Source of the DNA: Falsibacillus pallidus
GTDB lineage: Bacteria; Bacillota; Bacilli; Bacillales; DSM-25281
NCBI RefSeq assembly: GCF_003350505.1
Contig: NZ_QQAY01000001.1
Location: 62,001-126,000, forward strand
Length of the DNA: 64,000 bases
Direction of reading: 5' to 3'
Under the pieces are notes generated by a model. It was not told where the DNA came from. It did no database searches and saw nothing but the letters and a program-made list of their open reading frames with translations. Shown here piece by piece: positions 8,059 to 18,400 of the stretch. A program made the translations under genes and the position numbers. How positions within the stretch are numbered: the first letter of the stretch is position 1; every line of letters starts with the position of its first letter.

Positions 8059-9012
8059 CTAAAAAAGATCTTTCGCAAAGTATTCCTTTGCGGTCTCTTT
8101 ATCTTTCGCAATCTGCTCGATCAATTGATCGATTCCACTGAATTTCATTTCATCCCGGATTCTTTTATGCCATTCTACCAAAACTTCCTCACCGTAGATA
8201 GAACGATCGAAATCTAATATATGGACTTCTATTGACATGGAATATTCATCGGGATTTTTAAATGTCGGCTTAAATCCAATGTTGCAAACACCATCATGCC
8301 ATGTATTGTTTACATGGAGCCTGACAGCATAAACACCTTTTAAAGGTACAAGGAAATCATCATTGAATTCAATATTGGCTGTAGGAAAGCCGATCTTGCG
8401 GCCGCGTTTATCTCCATGAATGACAGTCCCTGCGGTCGTGTACCAGCGTCCAAGTAAACTAGGAATCTGTTCAACCTTCCCCGTATTAATCTTTTCACGG
8501 ATCAATGTAGAACTTACTTTTTCTCCAAATTCATTAACCAGCTTTTCCACTGTAGTTTGAGAAAATAAATCACGGGAATGGAATGGCATCGTTTCCATTT
8601 TTCCTTCACCAAGTTTTCCATAGCTGTAGTCAAATCCGGCTACAACATGCTTTACATTCAGCCCAATCACATACTGATCAATGAACTCCTGAGGTGAAAG
8701 GCTTGCGAATGCAGAAGTGAAGCGGACTACAAAAACGTAGTCTATCCCTATTTCTTCAATCTGTTTCACTTTTTCCTTTAAAGGTGTAATGTATTGCAGA
8801 TGTTTATGCTTATGTCCCAAAACCACTGACGGATGTGGATCAAATGTCATTACGGCACTCTTTATCCCTTTTTCCCTGGCAATTTCAAGGGCTGTATTCA
8901 TGACTTTTTTGTGTCCAAGATGTACTCCATCAAAATAGCCAAGGGCCATAACTAGAGGAGGAAAGTCCTCGTTATTATAAGAATGTGGATGATGGATCAT
9001 TATTTTCTTCAA
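8059..9012 (-). CDS. ribC: Bifunctional riboflavin kinase / FAD synthetase
   Basis: RibC (RibF type) makes FMN from riboflavin and ATP and then FAD. The N-terminal nucleotidyltransferase half has LGYFDGVHLGHKKV (near residues 24-37) and the C-terminal kinase half has KIGFPTANI (near residue 206). The 317 residues match the family. The start is TTG at 9012 after a GGTGAGG site; the ATG three codons later lacks a good site of its own. It follows truB by 19 bases, as in B. subtilis. Confidence 0.96.
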   Translation of the reverse strand: MKKIMIHHPHSYNNEDFPPLVMALGYFDGVHLGHKKVMNTALEIAREKGIKSAVMTFDPHPSVVLGHKHKHLQYITPLKEKVKQIEEIGIDYVFVVRFTSAFASLSPQEFIDQYVIGLNVKHVVAGFDYSYGKLGEGKMETMPFHSRDLFSQTTVEKLVNEFGEKVSSTLIREKINTGKVEQIPSLLGRWYTTAGTVIHGDKRGRKIGFPTANIEFNDDFLVPLKGVYAVRLHVNNTWHDGVCNIGFKPTFKNPDEYSMSIEVHILDFDRSIYGEEVLVEWHKRIRDEMKFSGIDQLIEQIAKDKETAKEYFAKDLF

Positions 9013-9031
9013 GATTCCTCACCTATTTTCT

Positions 9032-9937
9032 CTATTCGATGCGGAGAACTTTCACCGGCTTGATCATGCCAGCCTTTGTAGGATGGGGTTGATAGATAGC
9101 CAATGCTTGGCCATGTTCTGTAAACACCCACTCATGTGCATCCGGTAAATCAGCCGTGCTTTCTAATACTGCTCCGTTTTTCACTTTCTCTGCTAATGTA
9201 TCACTAATTTCCCTTATCGGCAAATGAGAAATACCTCTTTCCAAAGGGTATATTGCTTCTTCCACTATCCCTTTTTCAGTCATTTCTTTAAGCTGTTCAA
9301 GAGTAATACAATCTTCTTCTGTAAATGACCCCGAAGAGGTTCTCATTAAGTCAGACATGTGCGCGGGATAACCCAGCAGTTCTCCGATTGTCACCGCCAA
9401 GGTCCTTATGTATGTCCCTTTACTGCATGAAACGTTAAAGCGGAAACGGACAGTTTCCTCTTCCTGTTGAATCGGACCTATTAATTCAAGGCTGTATACA
9501 TGAACGGTCCTGGTCGGACGCTCCACCTCGATGCCTGCCCGAGCATATTCATATAATTTTTTCCCATTTACCTTTACGGCAGAATACATAGGGGGTGTCT
9601 GTTGGATTTCCCCAGTCAGCTGCGATAGAACCCCTAGGACGGATTCCTTGGAAATTTTTTCATTAACAGTTCTTGAATCAACGATTTCTCCGGAGGCATC
9701 TTCCGTTGTTGTTGAGAATCCAAGGGTAACTTCGCCCTCATATGTTTTTCCTGCATTCATGATATAGTCAGAAAGCTTCGTCGCCCGTCCAAGGCAGATC
9801 GGGAGTACTCCGGTCACATCTGGATCCAAAGTGCCCGTATGGCCAACTTTTTTCATTCCAAGAATTTTCCTCACCTTAAATACACAATCGTGGGAGGTCA
9901 TCCCTTTAGTCTTCCATAACGGTAAAATACCATCCAT
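9032..9937 (-). CDS. truB: tRNA pseudouridine(55) synthase
   Basis: Converts U55 of the tRNA T loop to pseudouridine. The catalytic aspartate is D38 in HTGTLDP, and the N-terminal GMTSHDCVFKVRK block is typical. I choose the ATG at 9937 (MDGILPLW) because AAGGGTGA stands 7 bases before it; a longer reading from 9970 has no homology to the family N-terminus. This gives 301 residues. A terminator separates it from rbfA upstream, so with ribC it should need its own promoter or rely on readthrough. Confidence 0.95.
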   Translation of the reverse strand: MDGILPLWKTKGMTSHDCVFKVRKILGMKKVGHTGTLDPDVTGVLPICLGRATKLSDYIMNAGKTYEGEVTLGFSTTTEDASGEIVDSRTVNEKISKESVLGVLSQLTGEIQQTPPMYSAVKVNGKKLYEYARAGIEVERPTRTVHVYSLELIGPIQQEEETVRFRFNVSCSKGTYIRTLAVTIGELLGYPAHMSDLMRTSSGSFTEEDCITLEQLKEMTEKGIVEEAIYPLERGISHLPIREISDTLAEKVKNGAVLESTADLPDAHEWVFTEHGQALAIYQPHPTKAGMIKPVKVLRIE

Positions 9938-10012
9938 AATCTGTTCACCCTTTATCATCCAAGCAGCCATTCATTATTACCCAGAAGAGCCGGCCGCCCA
10001 TGGTTTTGTCCA

Positions 10013-10042
10013 TAAAAAAGGGATAGACATATTCGTCTATCC
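10013..10042 (-). terminator. Intrinsic terminator between rbfA and truB
   Basis: GGATAGAC and GTCTATCC form a perfect 8-bp stem with a 6-base loop, then C and six T on the minus strand. It stands 7 bases after the rbfA stop and would end the rimP-rbfA operon. Confidence 0.85.
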
Positions 10043-10049
10043 TATCCAC

Positions 10050-10409
10050 TTATTCATTATCCCCATTGGTATCTTCTTGTATTCCTCTTAAAAGGTTCTC
10101 AATCCGATTACCATAGTCGATTGATTCGTCAAATTCAAAAATCAATTCAGGCGTTTTGCGGAGGCGGATTCTTTGTCCGATTTCAGAACGAATGAACCCC
10201 TTTGCTTTGGCTAAACCTTTAAGCGTATTCTCTTTCTGCTCTTCATCTCCAAGAACAGTAATGAATACTTTCGCCTGCTGCAGATCACCGGAGACTTCAA
10301 CATCCGTAACGGTTACAAAACCGATGCGGGGATCTTTGATTTTCTTCCCGATGATATCGCCTAATTCTTTCTTCATTTGTTCGCCTACACGATTCATACG
10401 GTGGGCCAT
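10050..10409 (-). CDS. rbfA: 30S ribosome-binding factor A
   Basis: Late assembly factor for the small ribosomal subunit, also needed at low temperature. The 119-residue protein has the N-terminal [15 protein letters not shown] block and the KH-like core with the conserved [11 protein letters not shown] strand. The ATG at 10409 follows GGGGTGA. Last gene of the rimP-nusA-infB operon; ylxP ends 15 bases upstream. A terminator follows. Confidence 0.96.
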   Translation of the reverse strand: MAHRMNRVGEQMKKELGDIIGKKIKDPRIGFVTVTDVEVSGDLQQAKVFITVLGDEEQKENTLKGLAKAKGFIRSEIGQRIRLRKTPELIFEFDESIDYGNRIENLLRGIQEDTNGDNE

Positions 10410-10424
10410 GATGATTCACCCCTT

Positions 10425-10703
10425 TTACAACCACTCAAAAGTTGTCTGTCCTCTTTCCCATTCTGGGAAGGAGTCCATGAATTTTAATGCACGCTCCAAT
10501 TCCCTTTCAGAAGCTTCTTTAGATGAAGATACTGTGACAATTGCAATCTTAGTGCGCTGCCACATATCCTGATAATCCACTTCAGAGACCGAGACGTTAT
10601 ATTTTTGTTTGAGCCGCGTCAACACACGTTGAAGCACGGCTCTTTTTTCTTTAAGTGAATGGGCATCAAATATAAAACACTCACATTCAGCATAACCGAT
10701 CAT
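10425..10703 (-). CDS. ylxP: DUF503 family protein YlxP
   Basis: Small conserved protein of 92 residues with an alpha-beta sequence (AHSLKEKRAVLQRVLTRL near residues 14-31) found between infB and rbfA across Firmicutes. Its function is unknown to me; the constant neighbourhood suggests ribosome or translation work. Its ATG overlaps the infB stop by one base (TAATG), so translation is coupled. Confidence 0.9.
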   Translation of the reverse strand: MIGYAECECFIFDAHSLKEKRAVLQRVLTRLKQKYNVSVSEVDYQDMWQRTKIAIVTVSSSKEASERELERALKFMDSFPEWERGQTTFEWL

Positions 10704-12919
10704 TAGCGAGCGATTTCCTCCATGATGTATGCTTCAATGATGTCTCCTTCTTTTAAATCGTTGAAGTTTTTGATTGTAATACCGCATTCATAACCACGGT
10801 TTACTTCTTTTGCATCATCTTTAAAGCGCTTCAATACATCGACTTCGCCTTCAAAGATGACTACTCCGTCACGAATCAAGCGGATTCCGCTGTCACGGGT
10901 AATCTTTCCTTCGGTAACGAAGCTTCCGGCAATTGTACCGACTTTTGAAACTTTAAATGTCTGGCGCACTTCTGCCTGGCCGATGATTTTTTCTTGGAAT
11001 TCAGGATCAAGCATCCCTTTCATTCCAGCCTCGATTTCCTCGATTACCTTATAGATGATTCTGTGTAATCGGATGTCGACGCCTTCTGCGTCAGCAGCGC
11101 GCTTCGCATTGACATCTGGACGCACATTGAATCCGATGACAATAGCATTTGATGCTGCAGCAAGAGTAATGTCAGATTCATTAAGGGCACCGACGCCAGT
11201 ATGAATGATTTTAACATTTACACCCTCAACTTCAATTTTTTGAAGGGCAGCTGCAACTGCTTCAACAGATCCTTGAACATCTGCTTTCAGGACGATATTC
11301 AAGTCTTTCATCTCGCCTTGTTTCATTTGTTCGAATAATGTATCCAGGGTAACCCTGCTCTTTTCTCCTCGGGAGGCCTGCAAAGCTTGCTGTGCTCTGT
11401 TTTCTCCAATTTGACGAGCAGTTTTCTCATCTTCAAAGACAACAAAACGGTCACCTGCATGCGGCACATCACTTAAACCAGTGATTTCAACCGGAGTTGA
11501 AGGGCCTGCTTCTTTGACACGGCGTCCAAGGTCGTTGACCATTGCACGTACGCGTCCAAAAGTATTACCAACAACGATTGGATCACCGATGCGGAGAGTA
11601 CCATTTTGTACTAGTAATGTAGCAACTGATCCACGCCCTTTATCCAATTGGGCTTCAATAACAGTACCAATAGCATTTCTCTTCGGATTGGCTTTATACT
11701 CTTCAACTTCACCAACTAACAGAATCATTTCAAGCAAGTTGTCGATGCCTTCACCAGAAAGAGCAGATAGTGGAACAAAGATTGTGTCTCCACCCCATGC
11801 TTCAGAAACCAATCCATGTTCTGTCAATTCCTGCATGACGCGGTCAGGATTTGCTGCCTCTTTATCCATTTTGTTTACTGCAACGATGATTGGCACTTCT
11901 GCAGCTTTAGCATGGTTGATTGCTTCAACTGTTTGAGGCATTACACCATCATCTGCTGCTACCACTAGAATGGTAATATCCGTAACTTGAGCTCCTCGTG
12001 CACGCATTGTCGTAAATGCAGCATGTCCCGGTGTATCAAGGAACGTGATTTTCTTATCATTTACTTTAACTTGATAAGCTCCGATGTGCTGAGTGATTCC
12101 TCCAGCTTCTCCGGCGGTAACCTTTGTATTGCGGATAGAGTCAAGCAAAGTTGTTTTACCATGGTCGACGTGGCCCATGATTGTAACAACGGAAGGACGT
12201 TCAACCATATCTTCATCAGAATCTTCTGTGAAGTATACTTCAAGATCTGTAGTATCGATTTTGATTTCTTCTTCCACTTCTACACCGTATTCGTCTGCAA
12301 TCAATTCAATGGCATCTTTATCAAGTTCCTGGTTGATTGTAGCCATGATGCCGAGCATGAACAGCTTTTTGATGATTTCAGAAGGCTCACGATGGAGTTT
12401 TTTACCTAATTCAGCTACAGTAAGGGACTCAGTGAACGTGATTTTCGCCGGCAGTTCTCTTTCCTTCTTCTTTTGAGGAGGAGCTTGATGAGACTGCTGT
12501 CTGCCTTTTGATTGATTTTGGTTCCTATTTCTATTGCCGCCCTTTTTATTGTTGCTGTTGAAGACTTTATTTTCTTTTTGCTGGTACTGCTGGTCGTGCT
12601 TTTTGCCTTCTTGGCTTTTAGGAGCGGATTTTACTTTAACCTTTGTTGGAGAATCCTCTCCATCATCAGTTTTTCTTGGTGCTGGCTTAGAAGGATTGCT
12701 CTTCGGCTGGTTTTTTGCATTTGATTGCGCCGGTTTGGAATCTCCCTTGCCGCTGTCCTGTTTAACATTAAAGATAGAATTCAATTTCACCAACACATCG
12801 TCATCAATTGTTGTCATATGGTTGGAAACTTCAACATTCATATCTTTTAATTTTGAAATGATATCCTTACTGGAAACATTATGTTTTTTTGCATATTCGT
12901 AAATTCGCATTTTACTCAT
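10703..12919 (-). CDS. infB: Translation initiation factor IF-2
   Basis: GTPase that brings fMet-tRNA to the 30S subunit. At 738 residues it has the short IF2_N module near residue 5, a long lysine-, asparagine- and glutamine-rich linker (about 55-155), a second IF2_N module, the G domain with GHVDHGKTT (near 248) and [12 protein letters not shown], and C-terminal beta barrels. The start at 12919 has GGGGGTGA 5 bases upstream; earlier codons overlap ylxQ and do not match the family. ylxQ ends 4 bases before it. Confidence 0.97.
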   Translation of the reverse strand: MSKMRIYEYAKKHNVSSKDIISKLKDMNVEVSNHMTTIDDDVLVKLNSIFNVKQDSGKGDSKPAQSNAKNQPKSNPSKPAPRKTDDGEDSPTKVKVKSAPKSQEGKKHDQQYQQKENKVFNSNNKKGGNRNRNQNQSKGRQQSHQAPPQKKKERELPAKITFTESLTVAELGKKLHREPSEIIKKLFMLGIMATINQELDKDAIELIADEYGVEVEEEIKIDTTDLEVYFTEDSDEDMVERPSVVTIMGHVDHGKTTLLDSIRNTKVTAGEAGGITQHIGAYQVKVNDKKITFLDTPGHAAFTTMRARGAQVTDITILVVAADDGVMPQTVEAINHAKAAEVPIIVAVNKMDKEAANPDRVMQELTEHGLVSEAWGGDTIFVPLSALSGEGIDNLLEMILLVGEVEEYKANPKRNAIGTVIEAQLDKGRGSVATLLVQNGTLRIGDPIVVGNTFGRVRAMVNDLGRRVKEAGPSTPVEITGLSDVPHAGDRFVVFEDEKTARQIGENRAQQALQASRGEKSRVTLDTLFEQMKQGEMKDLNIVLKADVQGSVEAVAAALQKIEVEGVNVKIIHTGVGALNESDITLAAASNAIVIGFNVRPDVNAKRAADAEGVDIRLHRIIYKVIEEIEAGMKGMLDPEFQEKIIGQAEVRQTFKVSKVGTIAGSFVTEGKITRDSGIRLIRDGVVIFEGEVDVLKRFKDDAKEVNRGYECGITIKNFNDLKEGDIIEAYIMEEIAR

Positions 12920-12923
12920 ATGT

Positions 12924-13244
12924 TCACCCCCATTGAGATTCATCGAGCAATAATGCAAGCTTTTTTGCAAAGCCTTCATCTAATAGAGCCACCACAACCC
13001 GGGCATCCTTGCCAATCGCTTGACCTAGGATTTCCCTGTTTTCAACCCTTTTTACGGGTACATTATAGTAATGGCACTTATCAAGTATTTTTTTCGAAGT
13101 ATTATGCGATGCATCCTCCGAAAGCAACACAAGCTTTGCTCGACCGTTTTTAACATCTTTGACTACAAGCTCTTCGCCTGAAATCGTTTTTCTAGCTCTG
13201 TTGGCAAGTCCTAATAATGACATCCATTTTTTTTGATTCATCAT
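12924..13244 (-). CDS. ylxQ: L7Ae-family ribosomal protein YlxQ
   Basis: L7Ae-like RNA-binding protein of about 106 residues (YlxQ/RplGA), expected to recognise kink-turn RNA. The LGLANRARK block and the [13 protein letters not shown] core identify the family. The exact start is uncertain: ATG ATG at 13244 follows the ylxR stop by 4 bases and only a weak AAAAGG is found about 14 bases upstream, so translation probably depends on ylxR. It lies between ylxR and infB as in other Bacillus. Confidence 0.92.
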   Translation of the reverse strand: MMNQKKWMSLLGLANRARKTISGEELVVKDVKNGRAKLVLLSEDASHNTSKKILDKCHYYNVPVKRVENREILGQAIGKDARVVVALLDEGFAKKLALLLDESQWG

Positions 13245-13248
13245 TATA

Positions 13249-13524
13249 TTATAAATTGCCTTTTTCTATTAATTGAAGAAGTTCTTCGTAGATGGAATCT
13301 TCAATTTTTGAACCTAGATGGTTTGCTAGTGTGTTTTTCTTTTTTGCCAGCAGTACTGCTTCTTTATTAAGTGAGAGATACGCACCCCTGCCTGATTTCT
13401 TGCCGGTAGGATCGATGGATACTTCGCCCTCTTTAGAACGAACGATCCTGATCATTTCCTTTTTCGGCTTCATTTCACCAGTGGCAACACATTTTCTCAT
13501 AGGTATCTTCTTTTGAGATGCCAT
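13249..13524 (-). CDS. ylxR: YlxR family RNA-binding protein (RnpM)
   Basis: Small basic protein of 91 residues with the family hallmarks RKCVATGE near the N-terminus and GRGAYL near residue 46. In B. subtilis the homologue has been reported to bind the RNase P RNA and modulate its activity. The ATG at 13524 stands 7 bases after AGAGGTG; the ATG two codons upstream is too close to that site. Part of the nusA-infB operon. Confidence 0.92.
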   Translation of the reverse strand: MASQKKIPMRKCVATGEMKPKKEMIRIVRSKEGEVSIDPTGKKSGRGAYLSLNKEAVLLAKKKNTLANHLGSKIEDSIYEELLQLIEKGNL

Positions 13525-13552
13525 TTTCATTCACCTCTTACCCTATTGCCTA

Positions 13553-14677
13553 TTATTCATAGTCCTCATCGGAAAAGTCATAGGCGTCTTCATCAATATT
13601 TTCTTCGAATGCAGGTGCATTGTCCCTAGGATAAATGCCTAGCTCCCTTGCATCCGTTTCACTCTTGATATCAATCTTCCAGCCAGTCAGTTTGGCTGCT
13701 AAACGAGCATTTTGGCCCCTCTTACCGATGGCAAGCGATAGCTGATAATCAGGAACAACCACTGTTGTAGCTTTTCCTTCTTCATCTACTTGTACATCCA
13801 ATACTTTAGATGGGCTCAATGCATTTGCAACAAATACAACTGGATCTTCGGACCATTCGACAATATCAATCTTTTCGCCTTTCAGCTCGTTGACGATTGC
13901 CTGAACACGTGATCCTTTTGGCCCTACACATGCCCCTACTGCATCAACTTCTGAGTTCGAAGCAAAAACTGAAATTTTGGAGCGGTCCCCTGCTTCACGT
14001 GCGACAGATTTGATTTCCACTGTTCCATCATAAATTTCTGGAACTTCGATTTCAAATAATCGCTTCAAAAGACCTGGGTGAGTTCGGGATACAAAGATCT
14101 GTGGCCCTTTTGTAGTCTTCTCTACTTTTGTAATGAACACCTTCACCCTGTCATGCGGTTTATAAGTTTCATTTGGCATCTGCTCGCTTGGGGGAAGAAG
14201 CGCCTCTATCTTACCAAGGCTTACATAAATAAAACGCGGATCCTGACGCTGCACGATCCCTGTCATAATATCTTCTTCACGGTCCACATACTCGGAATAA
14301 ATGATCCCGCGTTCAGCTTCACGTACTCTCTGAGTAACCACCTGCTTCGCTGTCTGTGCAGCAATGCGTCCAAAATCTTTAGGGGTTACTTCGATTTCCA
14401 CTACATCCCCTACTTCATAGGCAGGGTTGATGGAGCCTGCTTCTTCAAGGGAGATTTCCAGGCGGGAATCAAATACTTCATCTACTACTTCTTTTCTGGC
14501 GAAGACCCTCATAGTCCCGGAACCCAGATTTAAGTCAATGCGCACATTTTGTGCCTGGTTAAAATTGCGTCGATAAGCAGAAATAAGCGCTGCTTCAATA
14601 GCTTCAATTAATACATCTCTCGAAATTCCTTTTTCTTTTTCGAGAATATTGAGAGCATCCAATAATTCTGTGCTCAT
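13553..14677 (-). CDS. nusA: Transcription termination/antitermination factor NusA
   Basis: Binds RNA polymerase and stimulates pausing and intrinsic termination. Order: N-terminal RNAP-binding domain (1-125), S1 domain (about 135-200), two KH domains, the first with VGPKGSRVQ near 256 and the second with IGKRGQNARLAAKLTGW near 325, then a short acidic tail. No C-terminal acidic repeats, as in other Firmicutes. The ATG at 14677 (MSTELLDAL) stands 9 bases after AAGGGGG. The protein is 374 residues. The operon leader upstream of rimP probably carries the NusA feedback site. Confidence 0.97.
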   Translation of the reverse strand: MSTELLDALNILEKEKGISRDVLIEAIEAALISAYRRNFNQAQNVRIDLNLGSGTMRVFARKEVVDEVFDSRLEISLEEAGSINPAYEVGDVVEIEVTPKDFGRIAAQTAKQVVTQRVREAERGIIYSEYVDREEDIMTGIVQRQDPRFIYVSLGKIEALLPPSEQMPNETYKPHDRVKVFITKVEKTTKGPQIFVSRTHPGLLKRLFEIEVPEIYDGTVEIKSVAREAGDRSKISVFASNSEVDAVGACVGPKGSRVQAIVNELKGEKIDIVEWSEDPVVFVANALSPSKVLDVQVDEEGKATTVVVPDYQLSLAIGKRGQNARLAAKLTGWKIDIKSETDARELGIYPRDNAPAFEENIDEDAYDFSDEDYE

Positions 14678-14714
14678 GTTATTCATCCCCCTTCAATTAA
14701 CAAAACGATACTTA

Positions 14715-15182
14715 TTAAAAAGAGACGGCCAAACGTGCTATTGCCACTTTATCCATCGGCAAAACAACAGTCCTGGTCCTAGTCTTGATTCTGATTTCCA
14801 TAGTTAAAGTATCGCCATTATATTCACGCAGCGTTCCTTCGAAGGTTTTTTCCCCGTCAATCGGTTCGTATGTCTTTACATTAATATATTTCCCGATGGC
14901 TTTTTCAAAATCCTTCTCTTTTTTCAAAGGACGCTCTGCTCCCGGTGAAGAAACTTCAAGGAAGTAATTGTGAGGTATTGGATCAAGTGCATCCAGTTTT
15001 TCACTAAGACGTTCACTGACAATTCCACAATCCTCAATATCAATTCCATTGTCCTTATCAATAAATACGCGAAGGAACCAGTTTTTCCCTTCTTTTACAA
15101 ACTCGACTTCAACTAATTCGAGCTGCATTTCATCTAGAATAGGTGTAACGAGCTCCTCGATCATGTCCGTTACTTTACTCAT
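14715..15182 (-). CDS. rimP: Ribosome maturation factor RimP
   Basis: Assembly factor of the 30S subunit, 155 residues, with the conserved [15 protein letters not shown] block near residue 75 and a C-terminal beta barrel ending in ARLAVSF. The start at 15182 follows AGGAGG by 5 bases (MSKVTDMI), and longer readings do not fit the family. First gene of the rimP-nusA-ylxR-ylxQ-infB-ylxP-rbfA operon. Confidence 0.96.
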   Translation of the reverse strand: MSKVTDMIEELVTPILDEMQLELVEVEFVKEGKNWFLRVFIDKDNGIDIEDCGIVSERLSEKLDALDPIPHNYFLEVSSPGAERPLKKEKDFEKAIGKYINVKTYEPIDGEKTFEGTLREYNGDTLTMEIRIKTRTRTVVLPMDKVAIARLAVSF

Positions 15183-15226
15183 AAATACCTCCTGGTCGTC
15201 TCGCAAATTCACTCAAAAATCCCTAT

Positions 15227-15261
15227 AACAACACGAAAGAGCGGGTGCGACCCCACTCTTT
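15227..15261 (-). promoter_or_regulatory. Weak hairpin with interrupted U tract in the rimP-nusA leader
   Basis: On the minus strand AAAGAG-T-GGG and CCC-G-CTCTTT make an 11-bp stem with one mismatch, followed by CGTGTTGTT, a U tract broken by G and C. It lies between the promoter at 15292-15320 and rimP. In B. subtilis NusA limits its own operon by NusA-stimulated termination at a suboptimal terminator in this leader, and this structure has the expected form and place. Confidence 0.6.
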
Positions 15262-15291
15262 GACTTGAGTTATCTTAGTATTTCCAATAAA

Positions 15292-15320
15292 AATATACCA
15301 TAATCAGCAGTTTAATGCAA
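15292..15320 (-). promoter_or_regulatory. Promoter of the rimP-nusA operon
   Basis: TTGCAT, 17 bases, then TATATT preceded by TGG (extended -10), on the minus strand. The predicted start lies near 15285, giving a leader of about 100 bases. The repeat at 15327 begins just upstream of the -35. Confidence 0.72.
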
Positions 15321-15326
15321 ATTAGT

Positions 15327-15439
15327 AAAGCGGAAACGCCTTGCTCAGCCCCGACCAGCATAAGACGAAACTCGAAGGAAATCCTGATTTCCGTAGAGGT
15401 ACGGCTTATGACTCGAGGGGCTAGGCGCTGGAGCTGGAT
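15327..15439 (+). repeat. Fold-back repeat module A, copy 2 (complete)
   Basis: Same orientation as the copy at 4899, with arms ACGCCT and AGGCGCT, AGCCCC and GGGGCT, CATAAG and CTTATG, and the GGAAAT/ATTTCC core. The outer arm is of the GCGCC/GGCGC type. It lies between the rimP promoter and a truncated copy that touches polC. Confidence 0.9.
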
Positions 15440-15441
15440 CA

Positions 15442-15477
15442 AGTAAAGCGGAAGCGCCTTGCTCAGCCCCGACCAGC
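15442..15477 (+). repeat. Truncated module A touching the polC stop codon
   Basis: The first 36 bases of module A in tandem after copy 2, ending at GACCAGC exactly where the polC stop codon begins. Only the outer 5' arms are present. Confidence 0.82.
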
Positions 15478-18400
15478 TTAGAACAGTGACAATTGGTTCT
15501 GTTCCGGCATAGATCCAAGGCAGCCATGGTTATCAAGGTATTCCATGATTGTCTTGGAGACCTTCCCGCGCTGCTGAAGATCTTCTTTAGATAAGAACTC
15601 CCCGTCTTTTCTTGAATTTACAATATTCATTGCAGCATTGGTCCCGAGACCAGGTATCGCATTGAAAGGCGGGATGAGTGTATCTCCTTCGATGATGAAT
15701 TCATCTGCACTCGATTTATATAAATCGACCCTTTGGAATTTGAATCCCCTCTCGCACATTTCAAGCGACAACTCGAGTACAGTCAATAAGTTTTTCTCCT
15801 TTGTTGACATGTCGAGGCCCTTGGCATTTATTTCGTCTATTTTTGCCTTAATGGATTGAGAGCCCTTTACCATGGCATCCACATCGAAGTCCTCTGCTCT
15901 TACAGTAAAATATGCAGCATAGTAGAGGAGAGGAAGGTGGACTTTAAAATACGCAATCCGTACTGCCATCAATACATATGCGGCAGCATGGGCTTTCGGG
16001 AACATATACTTAATCTTCTTACATGAGTCGATATACCATTCCGGTACTTCCTTATCTCTCATCTCTGCTTCCATTTCTTCTGAAAGGCCCTTTCCTTTAC
16101 GGACAGATTCCATGATTTTAAAAGCAAAGGCCGGATCCAGCCCCTGATAAATAAGGTAGACCATAATATCATCACGGCACCCAATAACTTCACTTAGTGT
16201 ACAGATGCTATTATGAATCAATTCCTGTGCATTCCCGAGCCATACATCCGTTCCATGGGAAAGGCCGGAAATCTGTACTAGCTCAGAGAAGGTTGTTGGC
16301 TTCGTATCTTCGAGCATCTGCCTTACGAAGCGAGTCCCGAATTCAGGAATCCCGAGTGTTCCTGTTTTACACATGATTTGTTCTTGCGTGACCCCAAGGG
16401 ACTCGGTGCCGCTAAAGATTTTCATGACTTCAGGGTCATCTGTCGGAATGGTCTTAGGATCAATCCCGCTTAAATCCTGCAGCATCCGAATCATGGTCGG
16501 ATCATCGTGCCCAAGAATATCCAGCTTGAGCAGGTTGTCATGAATGGAGTGGAAATCAAAGTGTGTTGTTTTCCATCCTGATTTGCTGTCGTCTGCCGGG
16601 TATTGGATTGGAGAAAAATCAAAGATATCCATATAATCCGGTACAACAATGATTCCGCCGGGATGCTGCCCGGTAGTTCGTTTTACGCCTGTACACCCTT
16701 GGGCAAGACGCTCGATTTCCGCCCCGCGAAGCGTGAGATTGTTGTCTTGGGAATATCCTTTTACATATCCAAATGCCGTTTTATCCGCCACTGTACCGAT
16801 TGTCCCTGCACGGTAGACATTGTCCTCACCAAAAAGGACTTTTGTGTAATTATGGGCATGCGGCTGATACTCACCTGAGAAGTTCAAATCGATATCGGGT
16901 ACTTTATCCCCTTTAAATCCAAGGAACGTTTCAAACGGAATATCGTGTCCGTCTTTTTTATAGGTTGCCCCACAGTTTGGACATTGTTTATCAGGCAAAT
17001 CGAATCCCGATCCGACAGAACCATCGTTAAAGAATTCAGAGTGCTTGCATTTAGAGCAGACATAATGCGGAGGCAATGGATTTACTTCAGTTATTTCCGT
17101 CATCGTTGCTACAAATGAGGAACCGACTGATCCACGTGATCCTACAAGATATCCATCATCGAGCGATTTTTTAACCAGCTTATGTGAAATCAGATAGATT
17201 ACCGCAAAACCGTGGCCTATGATACTCTTTAATTCTTTTTCCAGACGTGCTTCTACGATTTCAGGAAGGTCTTCTCCATATATCCTTCTTGCCATACCAT
17301 AGCTCATACTGCGCATTTCTTCATCTGCCCCTTCAATTTTAGGGGTGAAAAGATCATCCTTGATGACTTTGATGGAATCTATCATATCTGCAATTTTGTT
17401 GGAGTTTTCAACAACAATTTCTTTAGCCTTGTCTTTTCCTAAAAATGCAAATGCATCAAGCATTTCATTCGTTGTCCTAAAGTGAACATCCGGTAATTCA
17501 TGTCTGTTGAGCGGATTGGCACCACCCTGTGAATTGACCAGGATTTTCCTATAAATTTTATCATTTGGATTTAGATAATGAACGTTGCCTGTTGCAACGA
17601 CAGGAATATTTAATTCATCACCAAGTTTTACAATATTCCCTATGATTTCTTCCAATGCTCTTTCATCTTGAATCAGTTCCATTTCAATAAGGGGCGTATA
17701 AATGTCTTTTGGCATTACCTCAAGATAATCGTAGAAGGAAGCAATTTCCTTTACTTCTTCAGGAGCCTTCTGCATCATGCCTTCAAATACTTCCCCTTTA
17801 TCACAGCCTGAACCTATCAATATCCCGTCCCGGTGTTTTTGAAGCAGCGATCTTGGAATTCTCGGAACACGAAAGAAATAATTCAAATGCGAAATAGACA
17901 CAAGCTTGAATAGATTTTTTAACCCTTCCTCTGACTGTGCCAGCAGGGTGCAATGAGAAGGACGGGCCCTCTTATATGCATCGCCTTTTCCCATATAGTC
18001 ATTGAATTGTTCGTGATATTCGATTCCTTTTTCAGATGCATCCTTCAGTAATTTGATTAAAATGTATCCTGTCGCTTCAGCATCATAAATGGCTCTATGG
18101 TGCTGGGTCAATTCCACATCGAATTTCTTAGCCAGTGTATTTAATCGGTGATTTTTGAATTCCGGATAGAGGAATCTGGCTAATTCCAATGTATCGATAA
18201 CTGGATTAACGGCCTTCCCAATACCTATTTTCTTGTAGACAACATTTAAGAAGCCCATGTCAAATGACGCATTGTGAGCCACCAAGATCGAATCTCCTGC
18301 CCATTGGTGGAATTCTTCCACAACGACTTCTGGATCAGGTGCATTTTCGACAAGGTCATCTGTAATCCCCGTCAAATTGATTGTAGTAGCAGACAGCTTG

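Noticed and set aside
15345-15536. Minus-strand frame of 63 codons over module A and the polC end
   Set aside because: It is the same repeat-derived peptide and overlaps polC in another frame; no ribosome binding site.
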